Shown here piece after piece: positions 56,447 through 64,000 of a stretch of DNA of 64,000 nt; within the stretch, counting starts at the first letter, position 1; the number at the start of each line of letters is the position of its first letter. The stretch is from Psychrobacter sp. (lineage in GTDB: Bacteria > Pseudomonadota > Gammaproteobacteria > Pseudomonadales > Moraxellaceae). The position numbers were made by a program, and so were the translations under genes. The notes beneath the pieces are model-generated. The model made no database searches. It saw only the letters and a list, made by a program, of their open reading frames with translations, and had not been told where the DNA came from. The stretch is taken from positions 19,521 through 83,520 of the forward strand of contig JARIDJ010000076.1 in NCBI GenBank assembly GCA_029267175.1, given 5' to 3'.

Positions 56447-57550
56447 GTCCATTAGCTGAATAGCTTGGGTTTGTAGTGAGCCAAATTTTTGTACACTGAT
56501 ATCGTCTCTTTTGAACTCGCCCCATGATCTGAGCATCTCTGATTCGTCAATCCCTTCTTTTACAGGGTATTCTTTGTCAGAGCTGGCATAAAGACCTTGT
56601 GCCTCGTCAGAAGATAACCACTCCATCAGCTTAAGCGCGCCATCTGGATTATCAGAGCCAGTAACTACGCCTGCGCCCGATATATTGACGTGAGTGCCGG
56701 TAGTGTCTTGATTGGCCCAAAATATCTTCACTGGGAAATCAGGTTTTTCATCTAAGATACGGCCATAATAGTAGCTATTGGATAATCCGACTTGGCACTG
56801 ACCAGCGGCAATAGCCTCAAGCATACTGGTATCATTACTGAACACATCAGTGGCTAAATTATCGACCCAGCCGCGAACCACTTGTTCGGTTTTTTCCTCG
56901 CCCAAGTTCTCAATCATACTAGCGATCAAAGACTGATTATAAACAGCGTTTGAGGTGCGCAAACAAAGCTTACCTTTCCATTTAGGATCAGCCAGATCAG
57001 CATAGGTAGATAATTCTGAGGCATCGACTTTACTTGGGTCATACATGATAGTACGAGCTCGTAGCGATAAACCAGTCCACTGACCTTCTGGATCACGATA
57101 CTTAGCAGGCACGTTAGCATTTAGCGTCTCTGAAGCTACTGGCTGTAATAACCCTTGCTCCGCCGCTTGCCATAAATTGCCCGCATCGACCGTCAATAGC
57201 ATATCCGCTGGAGTATTATCACCTTCCGCCTTTAGGCGCTCCATTAATGGCCCTGCCTTATCGGTGACTAATTCTACTTTTACCCCAGTCGCTTCGGTAT
57301 ATTTATCCAATAATGGTTTGATAAGCTGCTCATTACGCGAAGAATAAATCGTTACCACTTGCTCGCTATCTGCAGGGGCAGCAGTCGTTTCAGTTTCGGT
57401 AGCCGGGGTCTCGCCTTGTGTCGTTTGTTCAGGCGTCTCGGCTTTATTACAACCGACTAGAGCTAACATCATGCTAACTACAGCAACAGACAAAGTAGCT
57501 TTAATAGGCTGACTTACTGCAAATGGGGCGTTAAGCGCTTGCAACGACAT
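56429..57550 (-). CDS. fbpA: Ferric-iron ABC transporter substrate-binding lipoprotein (FbpA-like)
   Basis: This iron-binding component has 373 residues from the ATG at 57550, which has GGAG 7 bases upstream. The open frame extends to 57646 but that start is not credible. The lipoprotein signal ends in LALVGC with Cys34. A Thr/Glu/Ala-rich linker follows, then the periplasmic-binding domain beginning VVTIYSSRNEQLIKPLLDKYTEATGVKVELV. The sequence QVGLSNSYYYGRIL carries the adjacent tyrosines used by FbpA proteins for iron. The upstream region has a candidate Fur site, so iron repression is likely. Confidence 0.93.
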   Translation of the reverse strand: MSLQALNAPFAVSQPIKATLSVAVVSMMLALVGCNKAETPEQTTQGETPATETETTAAPADSEQVVTIYSSRNEQLIKPLLDKYTEATGVKVELVTDKAGPLMERLKAEGDNTPADMLLTVDAGNLWQAAEQGLLQPVASETLNANVPAKYRDPEGQWTGLSLRARTIMYDPSKVDASELSTYADLADPKWKGKLCLRTSNAVYNQSLIASMIENLGEEKTEQVVRGWVDNLATDVFSNDTSMLEAIAAGQCQVGLSNSYYYGRILDEKPDFPVKIFWANQDTTGTHVNISGAGVVTGSDNPDGALKLMEWLSSDEAQGLYASSDKEYPVKEGIDESEMLRSWGEFKRDDISVQKFGSLQTQAIQLMDKAGYK

Positions 57551-57660
57551 GGCTTTCTCCGAAATAAGGAAATAAATAATCAAGTTATAGTTGGGATTGA
57601 AGGGTAGATGAACCGCGCAAATAAACAGATTAGAAACTAAAAACACATACTAATAGAAAT

Positions 57661-57679
57661 GAGAGTAATTATCAATAAC
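57661..57679 (-). promoter_or_regulatory. Candidate Fur box upstream of fbpA
   Basis: Read on the reverse strand, GTTATTGATAATTACTCTC matches the 19-base Fur consensus GATAATGATAATCATTATC at about 14 positions, including the full central TGATAAT. It lies 110 bases before the fbpA ATG, where an operator for an iron-uptake operon is expected. Confidence 0.6.
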
Positions 57680-57743
57680 TTTATACCATTCCTCGTGCTA
57701 GCTTTTACTATTGACTGGTTATTATTAAGCTGCTGTGATTAGA

Positions 57744-58478
57744 CTAATGATGTAAAAGCCATTGTCCGATAATGGCATTGACCGCCGCTTCTGTGCGCAG
57801 TATTCTAGGGCCTATATTGACCGCTTGACAGCCATGCTGCGCTAATAACTCAATCTCATAATCAATCCAGCCGCCCTCGCTACCAATACACAGCACTTGC
57901 GGTAAACCTGTCGCAACCGCCGTTTGGGTCAAATATGCTGACAAAGATAACGAGCTATAAGGATGGGCGACGATAGCCTGCTGATTATCTGCTAGAAGAC
58001 TAGCTAGTTTATCCTCAACGAAAGGTTTAAAGCGTTTTTCTAACGTGATATTGGGCGCGATAGTATCGACGCCTTGCTGCAAACCAGCTAATACGAACTC
58101 GTCAAGACGCGCCAGCATCGGGCTTTGCCAATAGCTTTTTTGTGTGCGGTAGCTATTGATGAGCACGATATCACTTACGCCAAGCGCAGTCATATCCATG
58201 ATTAAGCGGCGAAGCACTTTGGGGCGCGGCAGTGCTAATATCACGCTAAGATCTAACTTACTTGGCGGGTCAATATCTAGCTGCACCTCACGTAGTTCAA
58301 TAGTATTAGGCATTATTTTATCAATAGTGGCGCTACCAAGTTTGCCGCCTATTTGACCGATTTTTAGGCTATCGCCTACTTGCAAGCCTAACACCTTATT
58401 AATATGAGTGATTTGCTCAGACGAATTCACTTGTGCCAAAGAGCCTGAGAAACTAGCCTTTGGCAATAAAATACTATT
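57744..58478 (-). CDS. rsmE: RsmE, 16S rRNA (m3U1498) methyltransferase
   Basis: RsmE is a SPOUT-fold methyltransferase for U1498 of 16S rRNA. It has an N-terminal PUA-like part and then the SPOUT core. The core includes LPRPKVLRRLIMDMTALGVSDIVLI, LCIGSEGGWIDYEIELL and NIGPRILRTEAAVNAIIG, the trefoil-knot cofactor motifs. The ATG at 58478 is chosen over an upstream TTG (58508). It overlaps the waaA stop as ATGAATAG, which indicates coupled translation. The protein is then about 244 residues, a normal length. Confidence 0.94.
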   Translation of the reverse strand, partial: NSILLPKASFSGSLAQVNSSEQITHINKVLGLQVGDSLKIGQIGGKLGSATIDKIMPNTIELREVQLDIDPPSKLDLSVILALPRPKVLRRLIMDMTALGVSDIVLINSYRTQKSYWQSPMLARLDEFVLAGLQQGVDTIAPNITLEKRFKPFVEDKLASLLADNQQAIVAHPYSSLSLSAYLTQTAVATGLPQVLCIGSEGGWIDYEIELLAQHGCQAVNIGPRILRTEAAVNAIIGQWLLHH

Positions 58479-60048
58479 CATAGAGCGCGCCACTGCTAGC
58501 TTGCTCAACCACCTCTTCTATCATCGTTAATTGACGCGGCAGTACTAATTGCTGCTCAGCGGTTAGTTTTGCGGCGGCTAATCCTGCCGCCTTAGCAGCC
58601 GCTGGATGACTTAACCAAAATACTAGCTGCTGATAAATAAGCTCGTTATCGGTAATAGTCTGTGATTTTGAAGGCGGTTTTGTGAATGTCGAATGTTTTG
58701 AGGTCGGATTTTTTGATGAAACGCCAAGGTGCGCGTTATCGCTACTAGCTTGATAAAACTCATTATGAGGCTGATAAAGCGCGCCAGCTTCTGCCAATTT
58801 GTCCACCACACTTTGACAAGACTCAGTGTACTGCCCCATCACTATCGGCGTGGCGACACTAGCAGGCTCTACCGGATTATGGCCACCAATATCGACCAAA
58901 GAGCCACCGACTAAAGCTACATCGGCTAACTCATACCAGCGCATTAACTCGCCCATGCTATCAGCTAGATAAACTTGAGTTTGTGCGCTGATAGGCTCGT
59001 TCAAACTACGTCTTGCCATCGTAAGTCCGCTCGCTTGAATTAAACTAGCTATCTCATCGAAACGCTCAGGATGCCTAGGCACGATAATTAATAAAGTATT
59101 GGCAAGTCTAGAATTAGCTAAAGAGTTAGATAGCAATTGCTGCTGCCAAGATAACGCCATGCTCTCTTCGCCGTCATGAGTGCTAGCGGCTACCCATATC
59201 GGTCGATTTGATATCTCATCAGAGCGGTAAGATTCAGCGCTCTCAGATGAGGTTTTATTATCCACAGAGTTTAATTGCGGCGTATTAATCACCCATTTCA
59301 GTGAGCCGGCCACACGAATTTGAGAGCTACGCGCCCCAAGCTGACGAAAGCGCTTAGCCGACTCTTTATCTTGAGCAATGATTAATGTCAGATTTTGCAT
59401 CATACTTGCGCTTACCGCGCCAATCTTTTGATAGCGGTTAAAAGATGAGGCAGATAATCGGCCATTAACCAACACACTAGCAATGCGCCGCTCGGACAAG
59501 GTGCTCAAAATAGTAGCCCATAGCTCCGTCTCTACAAATAAGGCGGCGATGGGCTGCACGTGATTTAAAAAATTGTCGATGACTTTAGGGCTATCCACCG
59601 GTACATAACTATGACTCAGGCGCCCTTGAGCGATATCTTCAGCAAAACGGATAGTGGCGCGAGCAAAGCCAGTTTGGGTCGTATTAGTCAACCAAATAGC
59701 GTAGCCTTTCGCCATTAAAGCATCTAATAAAGGCGCGATAGTATTAGTCTCACCCAAAGACACCGCGTGGCACCAAATGACTTTTTGCACTTGTTGATCC
59801 AAAGCCTGTGATTTTGGCAATGCTGGGTACTGTCTTCCAAAGCGCTGATCGACCTCCTCTTGATAATTATCACGTTTATGTGAGCGCTGCCAAACTTGCA
59901 AGCGATATAGAGGCTTGAGCACAGCAATAGCGCCTCGGTAATACCAAGGCGGACTCAGCGGAGTACGCGACGACAATAGCGTTGACTTAGAGGTTTTCGT
60001 CACGGCGGGCAATGGGGCAGTATCATTTTGAGGTTCAGGTGGCAGCAT
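58474..60048 (-). CDS. waaA: WaaA (KdtA), Kdo transferase of LPS inner core
   Basis: WaaA adds Kdo to lipid IVA at the inner membrane. The 524-residue protein has the GT-B acceptor-domain motifs HAVSLGETNTIAPLLDAL, WLTNTTQTGFARA and ALFVETELWATIL. The donor-site LVGGSLVDIGGHNPVEPASV follows. Compared with the usual length of about 425 it is larger: an N-terminal Pro/Ser/Thr-rich extension and an insertion of roughly 45 Ser/Thr/Lys/Asn-rich residues after residue 430 account for this. The start has no good ribosome site. It is directly upstream of rsmE with overlapping ends. Confidence 0.93.
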   Translation of the reverse strand: MLPPEPQNDTAPLPAVTKTSKSTLLSSRTPLSPPWYYRGAIAVLKPLYRLQVWQRSHKRDNYQEEVDQRFGRQYPALPKSQALDQQVQKVIWCHAVSLGETNTIAPLLDALMAKGYAIWLTNTTQTGFARATIRFAEDIAQGRLSHSYVPVDSPKVIDNFLNHVQPIAALFVETELWATILSTLSERRIASVLVNGRLSASSFNRYQKIGAVSASMMQNLTLIIAQDKESAKRFRQLGARSSQIRVAGSLKWVINTPQLNSVDNKTSSESAESYRSDEISNRPIWVAASTHDGEESMALSWQQQLLSNSLANSRLANTLLIIVPRHPERFDEIASLIQASGLTMARRSLNEPISAQTQVYLADSMGELMRWYELADVALVGGSLVDIGGHNPVEPASVATPIVMGQYTESCQSVVDKLAEAGALYQPHNEFYQASSDNAHLGVSSKNPTSKHSTFTKPPSKSQTITDNELIYQQLVFWLSHPAAAKAAGLAAAKLTAEQQLVLPRQLTMIEEVVEQASSGALYE

Positions 60049-60191
60049 AAAGGTAAAGGTTCAATTCAAGGGATTATTGAGATTAAAAAAGGGGGTAATT
60101 TTAGCCTAAATCATAGCGCGGTGTTTAATAATTATTAGCCAAAAACACTTATTGTCAGAGCTTAGACAATACTAAATAAAGTAGCTACTCT

Positions 60192-61748
60192 TTAGACAAA
60201 AATAATAAGTAAGATAGCGGCTATTGAGATGATACCGATAAGCCACTGATAACGCTTAAAACTATGCTGCTCTTGCTTTTGAGTTTCTATCAATAACTGC
60301 GCTTGTTGCCATTGCTTGTTGATAGTTATGGCTTCAGGATGACCATTCTCAGCCGCTTGCTCGAGCCAATACTTACCCCTATCCATATCTTGCTCAACGC
60401 CAACTCCTTGATAATAGAGTCTACTAAGAAGACGCTGAGCCCGACTGTCTTGAGCATTAGCCGCTTGCTCTATCAACGTCAATCCTGCTTGCTTCATAGG
60501 TGTATTACCCTCAGCACTGATTACAGAATTGGTGGTACTATTGGTGGTAGAGCTGCTTATAGCACTGAAATCAGTAGCTGCTAGTCCTTCGCCTAATAAT
60601 TGATACATAGCTAAGCGCAGCATCGCTGAGGTGTTGCCTTTATTGGCAGCATCCCTCAATAACCGTAAGGCTTGCTGACGAGCCGCTTGATGAGTCTCAG
60701 AAAACTCAACTTGCGCGCGTGGTTTGCCTTGCCGAGCGATATGGCGCTCAAATTGATCCAAAATTTTGCAAGCTTGCTGATACTTCTCTACCTCAGCGTT
60801 TTGCGGCATTTCAATCTCAATAAGCTCAGCTAACAGCTTAGTAAATAGCTCTGGGGTGGGTTGAGTTATTTTTTCAGCTTGCTTAGGTGCTTTTTCTGGC
60901 TCGATTATGGGCGGCTTACCAGCTTCGTTAACAATATTTTTTTTAACAGTGGAAGTTTTATAAGTACCGATTGCGACTGTACTGTTATTATTTTTAATTA
61001 AGGTAGGCTCAGTAGTGGTTGTCACTAAATCCTTATCAACCGCTAGGCTAGCTGCCTTACTCGCCCGTTGTTTTTGTTCAATAGTAGAGGGTTTTATGAC
61101 CGAGCTATCCGCTTCTTTGGCTTGTCTGGGCTTGACAGTATCAGGCAAACGCTCTTTGACCGCTTGATACAGGCCACTAGCGACGTGGTTGCCTTGCACC
61201 GAGGTAAACTGCCTGTCTACATTACCAAATAGCCGCAAACCAATCGGTTCAAGGGCAAAAAACAACTCAGTCGTTAGCTTATTGCCCTTATTATCCTCGT
61301 CTTCGCTTAGATCACTACTGCGATAAAGGACCGCCATTTCTTGATAAAAATCATCTGCGCTCAAATTTAGCTCAGGATAGCGGCGACGTAGCTCCGACTG
61401 ACTGTACCAATGCGGGACGCTTTGCCAATGATGCGCTAACACTCGTCCGGCATAAAACGCAAGAAACAATAATAAATGTCGAAAACGCTCATCTGCTAGG
61501 AGCTGTGCTTCATTTACCTCAACGTTACTCTGGTTGGCTTTTTTGAGTAGGTCTCGACGTACTTGCGATAGCAGCGTATCTAGGCGCTGCAAGCTAGCCA
61601 ATGATTCGTCCAACTCGCACGACCGCAGCTGCGGCTCATAAGCAATACCGCCAGCGATAGGCCGCTGAGCCAAAAAGTCCTGCCAATAGCCTTCGGCGCT
61701 ATAATCAAGCGCCGTTTTGGTCAAAAAAGAATCTGTGGTGGCAGACAT
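60192..61748 (-). CDS. Sel1-repeat protein with a C-terminal membrane anchor, unknown
   Basis: This 518-residue protein has an N-terminal folded region (residues 1-190) with no recognised family, then a Lys/Thr/Asn-rich linker (about 205-275). Two or more Sel1-type helical repeats follow: AANKGNTSAMLRLAMYQLLGEG, and the clearer SRAQRLLSRLYYQGVGVEQD with GKYWLEQAAENGHPEA. Near the end is a transmembrane helix, WLIGIISIAAILLIIFV, which makes it a tail-anchored protein. AAGGA precedes the ATG at 9 bases. It stands 47 bases after the cardiolipin synthase gene and could be co-transcribed with it. Sel1 repeats usually mediate protein contacts; partners here are unknown. Confidence 0.78.
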   Translation of the reverse strand: MSATTDSFLTKTALDYSAEGYWQDFLAQRPIAGGIAYEPQLRSCELDESLASLQRLDTLLSQVRRDLLKKANQSNVEVNEAQLLADERFRHLLLFLAFYAGRVLAHHWQSVPHWYSQSELRRRYPELNLSADDFYQEMAVLYRSSDLSEDEDNKGNKLTTELFFALEPIGLRLFGNVDRQFTSVQGNHVASGLYQAVKERLPDTVKPRQAKEADSSVIKPSTIEQKQRASKAASLAVDKDLVTTTTEPTLIKNNNSTVAIGTYKTSTVKKNIVNEAGKPPIIEPEKAPKQAEKITQPTPELFTKLLAELIEIEMPQNAEVEKYQQACKILDQFERHIARQGKPRAQVEFSETHQAARQQALRLLRDAANKGNTSAMLRLAMYQLLGEGLAATDFSAISSSTTNSTTNSVISAEGNTPMKQAGLTLIEQAANAQDSRAQRLLSRLYYQGVGVEQDMDRGKYWLEQAAENGHPEAITINKQWQQAQLLIETQKQEQHSFKRYQWLIGIISIAAILLIIFV

Positions 61749-61794
61749 AGCTAAAAATCCTTTAAAGGGTTACAGGCTCTAATAATTGCAGACT

Positions 61795-63429
61795 CTATAA
61801 TAACGGGCTAAATAAGCGTATCACATTATCGAACAAACGCTTAGAGCTAGGACGCTGCTGCCAATACCCTAATTCTAAATATCGGCAGTTCTCTAAATAA
61901 GCTTTTTGACAATTTAAAACTTGTGACACCATCTCTGGAGTATAAATGGCCAAACTCACTTCCATATTAAGATAAAAGCTACGCATATCAATATTTACCG
62001 TGCCAAATAGACAGTAATCATCGTCAACAACTACGGTCTTAGCATGCAATAAACCGCCCTCAAAGCGAGCTATCTTCACCCCTGCCTCTAACAGCTCTTG
62101 ATAATAAGCTTGTGAAGCATGCTGCACCAAAAAAGAATCTACCTTTTTGGGGATAATCAAAATCACATCGACGCCGCGCCTTGCCGCTGTGGCTAAAGCT
62201 CCTGATAACGCCTCGTCCGGTACAAAATATGGGGTAGTAATCTGAATACGCTTATTAGCACGGTGAATGATGGTCACTAAGGTATTATAAATAACGTGAC
62301 CAGTCAGCTGCGGCGCTGAAGGAATAAGCTGAGCTATAACGTCCTCAACCACTGGCATCTGCGCGATAGCAATTGAGCTAGTTCCGAGAGCGGGCTGCAC
62401 AGTATGCACCGCTTCATCGACATTAGCGTCAATCACTTGTACGCGGCTATTGATATCGTTGATAGTCGGATGCATGACATAGAGCTTACGAGTGTAATTA
62501 TTCACCCGTTTATTAAGCTCATATAGATTATCTTGACTCTCAGCACCAATATCGGTCACCACTACTTTGGTCATAGCAGTCGCGATACTAATCGGCTTGG
62601 TGCTGGTACTGCGAATCATCATATCGATCCACTGACCGACATTTTTATCTTGTTTAAAAAAATTAGGATCAACCAAATTAAAACTGCCGATATAGCCTAT
62701 ATAGTCATCGATGACAATGATTTTGCGATGATTGCGCAAGTCTGAGCGCTTAAATAAAGTCTTAAATAAACCAACTGGCAGCGACTGATGGACAAAAACC
62801 CCAGCTTCTTGTAACCCTCTATAGGATTGGTGATTTAAAAAACTTAAACTACCAACGCTATCGGCTAATATATGACAATCTACTCCGCGCCTAGCCGCAC
62901 TCATCAGCGCCTCTAACACCTCAAGCACTTGACCTTTGGGATAGATAATATAAAACTCCATATAAATACTATAAGAAGCATTATGAATGTCAATAATCAG
63001 CTGCTCAAAAATGGTTTTGGGGGTAGTGAGTAGCTGCATTTGGTGGCCAGCAAAGACGCCAAAGCCAGTTTTTCTTGTGCCAATAAGACTAACACCGCGA
63101 TAATGATCATCTAAGAGCTCTTGGCCTTGATCAAAAACCAAACGCTCGCGAGCCGCTATATCATTGGTCAATAGCTGCGCTTGATCAACACGCTGCCGGT
63201 AGCGCCGTCCAATCATCGGTTCGCCTAATAAAACATAAGCGATAAACCCCACTAACGGTAGCGTATAGAGCATAGCAATCCAAGCAATAGAGACGCCGAT
63301 ATTGCGCTGTACAGTGACGATGCGTAAGGTCATGACCACCATCAACAATACATGCAATACTAGACCCAGCCCGGCAAAGTCGATCCAAGACCAAGGCGCA
63401 AGAGTTGGTTCTGTAGCTAAAGGATCTAT
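61795..63429 (-). CDS. cls: Cardiolipin synthase (PLD family), probable AUA start
   Basis: Cls joins two phosphatidylglycerols (or PG and PE) into cardiolipin in the inner membrane. Both HKD motifs are present: HRKIIVIDDYIGYIGSFNL and HAKTVVVDDDYCLFGTVN. Two N-terminal transmembrane helices precede them. Conventional start choice would be TTG at 63357, but that cuts into the first helix and has no ribosome site. The in-frame sequence continues upstream as DPLATEPTLAPWSWIDFAGL. A perfect GGAGG (63435-63439) sits 5 bases before an ATA at 63429, with no ATG, GTG or TTG between the in-frame stop at 63460-63462 and 63357. I therefore extend to 63429. Confidence 0.9.
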   Translation of the reverse strand: MDPLATEPTLAPWSWIDFAGLGLVLHVLLMVVMTLRIVTVQRNIGVSIAWIAMLYTLPLVGFIAYVLLGEPMIGRRYRQRVDQAQLLTNDIAARERLVFDQGQELLDDHYRGVSLIGTRKTGFGVFAGHQMQLLTTPKTIFEQLIIDIHNASYSIYMEFYIIYPKGQVLEVLEALMSAARRGVDCHILADSVGSLSFLNHQSYRGLQEAGVFVHQSLPVGLFKTLFKRSDLRNHRKIIVIDDYIGYIGSFNLVDPNFFKQDKNVGQWIDMMIRSTSTKPISIATAMTKVVVTDIGAESQDNLYELNKRVNNYTRKLYVMHPTINDINSRVQVIDANVDEAVHTVQPALGTSSIAIAQMPVVEDVIAQLIPSAPQLTGHVIYNTLVTIIHRANKRIQITTPYFVPDEALSGALATAARRGVDVILIIPKKVDSFLVQHASQAYYQELLEAGVKIARFEGGLLHAKTVVVDDDYCLFGTVNIDMRSFYLNMEVSLAIYTPEMVSQVLNCQKAYLENCRYLELGYWQQRPSSKRLFDNVIRLFSPLL

Positions 63430-63651
63430 AGCGGCCTCCGTTAAAGGGTTTATCTTAGACTATATAGGTATAAATGATTCTAACTCACGCTAGTATACAA
63501 GCTTTAAGCTAGTATAAAATAAACGCTATAGTAAGCTGCTATACTATGATTTATCAAATATTCTTTGGTTATATTAGCTACTCATAAGGACTTATTTACG
63601 CTAGTGTTCAGCCCTAGTCATTATTTATTTGTGTTATTTATAAAATAGTAT

Positions 63652-63679
63652 TTGACAGCCCTAAGTATTTGTATATAAT
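63652..63679 (+). promoter_or_regulatory. Strong sigma-70-type promoter before tRNA-Val
   Basis: Consensus TTGACA (63652-63657) and TATAAT (63674-63679) are separated by 16 bases. It faces the tRNA about 206 bases downstream, so a long precursor leader would be made. Confidence 0.82.
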
Positions 63680-63819
63680 ACACACCCACAGCAAGGGGCT
63701 TTATTGGTTCTGAGTTGTTAGAGGTTATTTATCTTTAGTGTGACAGCTTTGGATCTTATGACTTTTAGAAATCCTATTTAAAGAATTTCAGTACAATTTA
63801 GTGTAGGTATAGAACCTTT

Positions 63820-63871
63820 AGAATTTACGAAAATGTAAATTCTCTTGCGCTCGGACGAAGCAGTGCTTCGT
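63820..63871 (+). other. Two hairpins in the tRNA-Val precursor leader
   Basis: AGAATTTAC pairs with GTAAATTCT (63820-63843, 6-base loop), and ACGAAGC pairs with GCTTCGT across AGT (63855-63871). Both lie just before the mature tRNA, and neither has a T run after it. They could be processing signals or an RNase-sensitive leader structure. Confidence 0.55.
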
Positions 63872-63885
63872 TATATCCTCGCTCA

Positions 63886-63961
63886 GGGTGATTAGCTCAG
63901 TTGGTAGAGCGTCTGCCTTACACGCAGAATGTCGGCGGTTCGAATCCGTCATCACCCACCA
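63886..63961 (+). tRNA. tRNA-Val (anticodon UAC)
   Basis: This is a 76-base tRNA with encoded CCA. The acceptor GGGTGAT pairs with ATCACCC. The D-arm is AGCTCAGTTGGTAGAGC. The anticodon stem TCTGC/GCAGA encloses loop CTTACAC with anticodon TAC (reads GUN valine codons). The T-arm GGCGGTTCGAATCCGTC is regular. The window ends 39 bases later, so I cannot tell whether other tRNAs follow. Confidence 0.97.
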
Positions 63962-64000
63962 CTTATTAGCCAGTGGGTCTTGTTAAGAGACGAAATGCTA

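Larger units (their letters stand above)
63430..63885. other. Intergenic region between cls and tRNA-Val
   Basis: This stretch holds the cls ribosome site and promoter region, the tRNA promoter and a roughly 200-base leader with two hairpins listed separately. The first 160 bases are AT-rich with CTAGTATA-type short repeats. I see no ORF. Confidence 0.55.

Noticed and set aside
60164-60190. AATACTAAATAAAGTA resembling the tail flank of the dispersed repeat
   Set aside because: The match is short and AT-rich and does not extend into the diagnostic blocks of the element.

Overview
The window looks like chromosomal DNA of a Psychrobacter-type gammaproteobacterium (Moraxellaceae). This rests on the gene content and protein flavour: a cyanide-insensitive-type bd oxidase, amgK-murU next to lptD-surA, Gln-, Asn- and Ser-rich proteins, and moderately AT-rich DNA. 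I could not run a similarity search, so the genus is an inference. Most of the window is conserved housekeeping DNA. I see no prophage, insertion sequence, integron, CRISPR array or defence island.

Layout. Bases 1-1595 hold the 5' part of a tamA-like gene with a very long low-complexity N-terminal extension. From 2.0 to 11.1 kb, forward-strand genes encode an MFS carrier, Coq7, a secreted TPR-like protein, a large alpha/beta-hydrolase lipoprotein, and the CioA-CioB quinol oxidase with a 38-residue DUF2474 partner. From 11.2 to 17.9 kb, the murU-amgK peptidoglycan-recycling pair diverges from lptD-surA (outer-membrane LPS and protein assembly). From 18.3 to 25 kb lie an EEP phosphatase/nuclease-like membrane protein, asd, a SOUL protein, tgt, and an NSS transporter with its tiny MetS-like subunit. 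From 25.1 to 36.5 kb there is a long reverse-strand envelope cluster: pyrH-frr-uppS-cdsA-dxr-rseP-bamA-lpxD-fabZ-lpxA, without skp/ompH. Then come rimO, the divergent ntrB-ntrC pair and tRNA-Leu(UAG). From 42 to 48.2 kb is a less familiar stretch: a membrane-anchored unknown, a soluble Hanks-type kinase, a DUF815 ATPase, RNase Z, a small membrane protein, a GST and a RarD-like carrier. After that come gyrA, a small membrane protein, cmoM, a ferric-iron ABC transporter (fbpC, fbpB, fbpA order along the plus axis) behind a Fur-box-like site, rsmE-waaA, a Sel1-repeat membrane protein, cardiolipin synthase and tRNA-Val(UAC).

Much of the window serves the cell envelope: LPS (lpxA, lpxD, waaA, lptD), outer-membrane proteins (bamA, surA, tamA-like), peptidoglycan carrier and recycling (uppS, amgK, murU), phospholipid (cdsA, cls, fabZ) and envelope stress (rseP).

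The most unusual observations are these. Two diverged copies (41.4 and 51.6 kb) of an approximately 120-bp dispersed hairpin-forming repeat. A cardiolipin synthase gene whose only well-placed start, behind a perfect GGAGG, is AUA. The FNDN-repeat extension of the TamA-like protein. Two small genes, the DUF2474 and MetS-like partners. No completely new multi-gene system could be supported.
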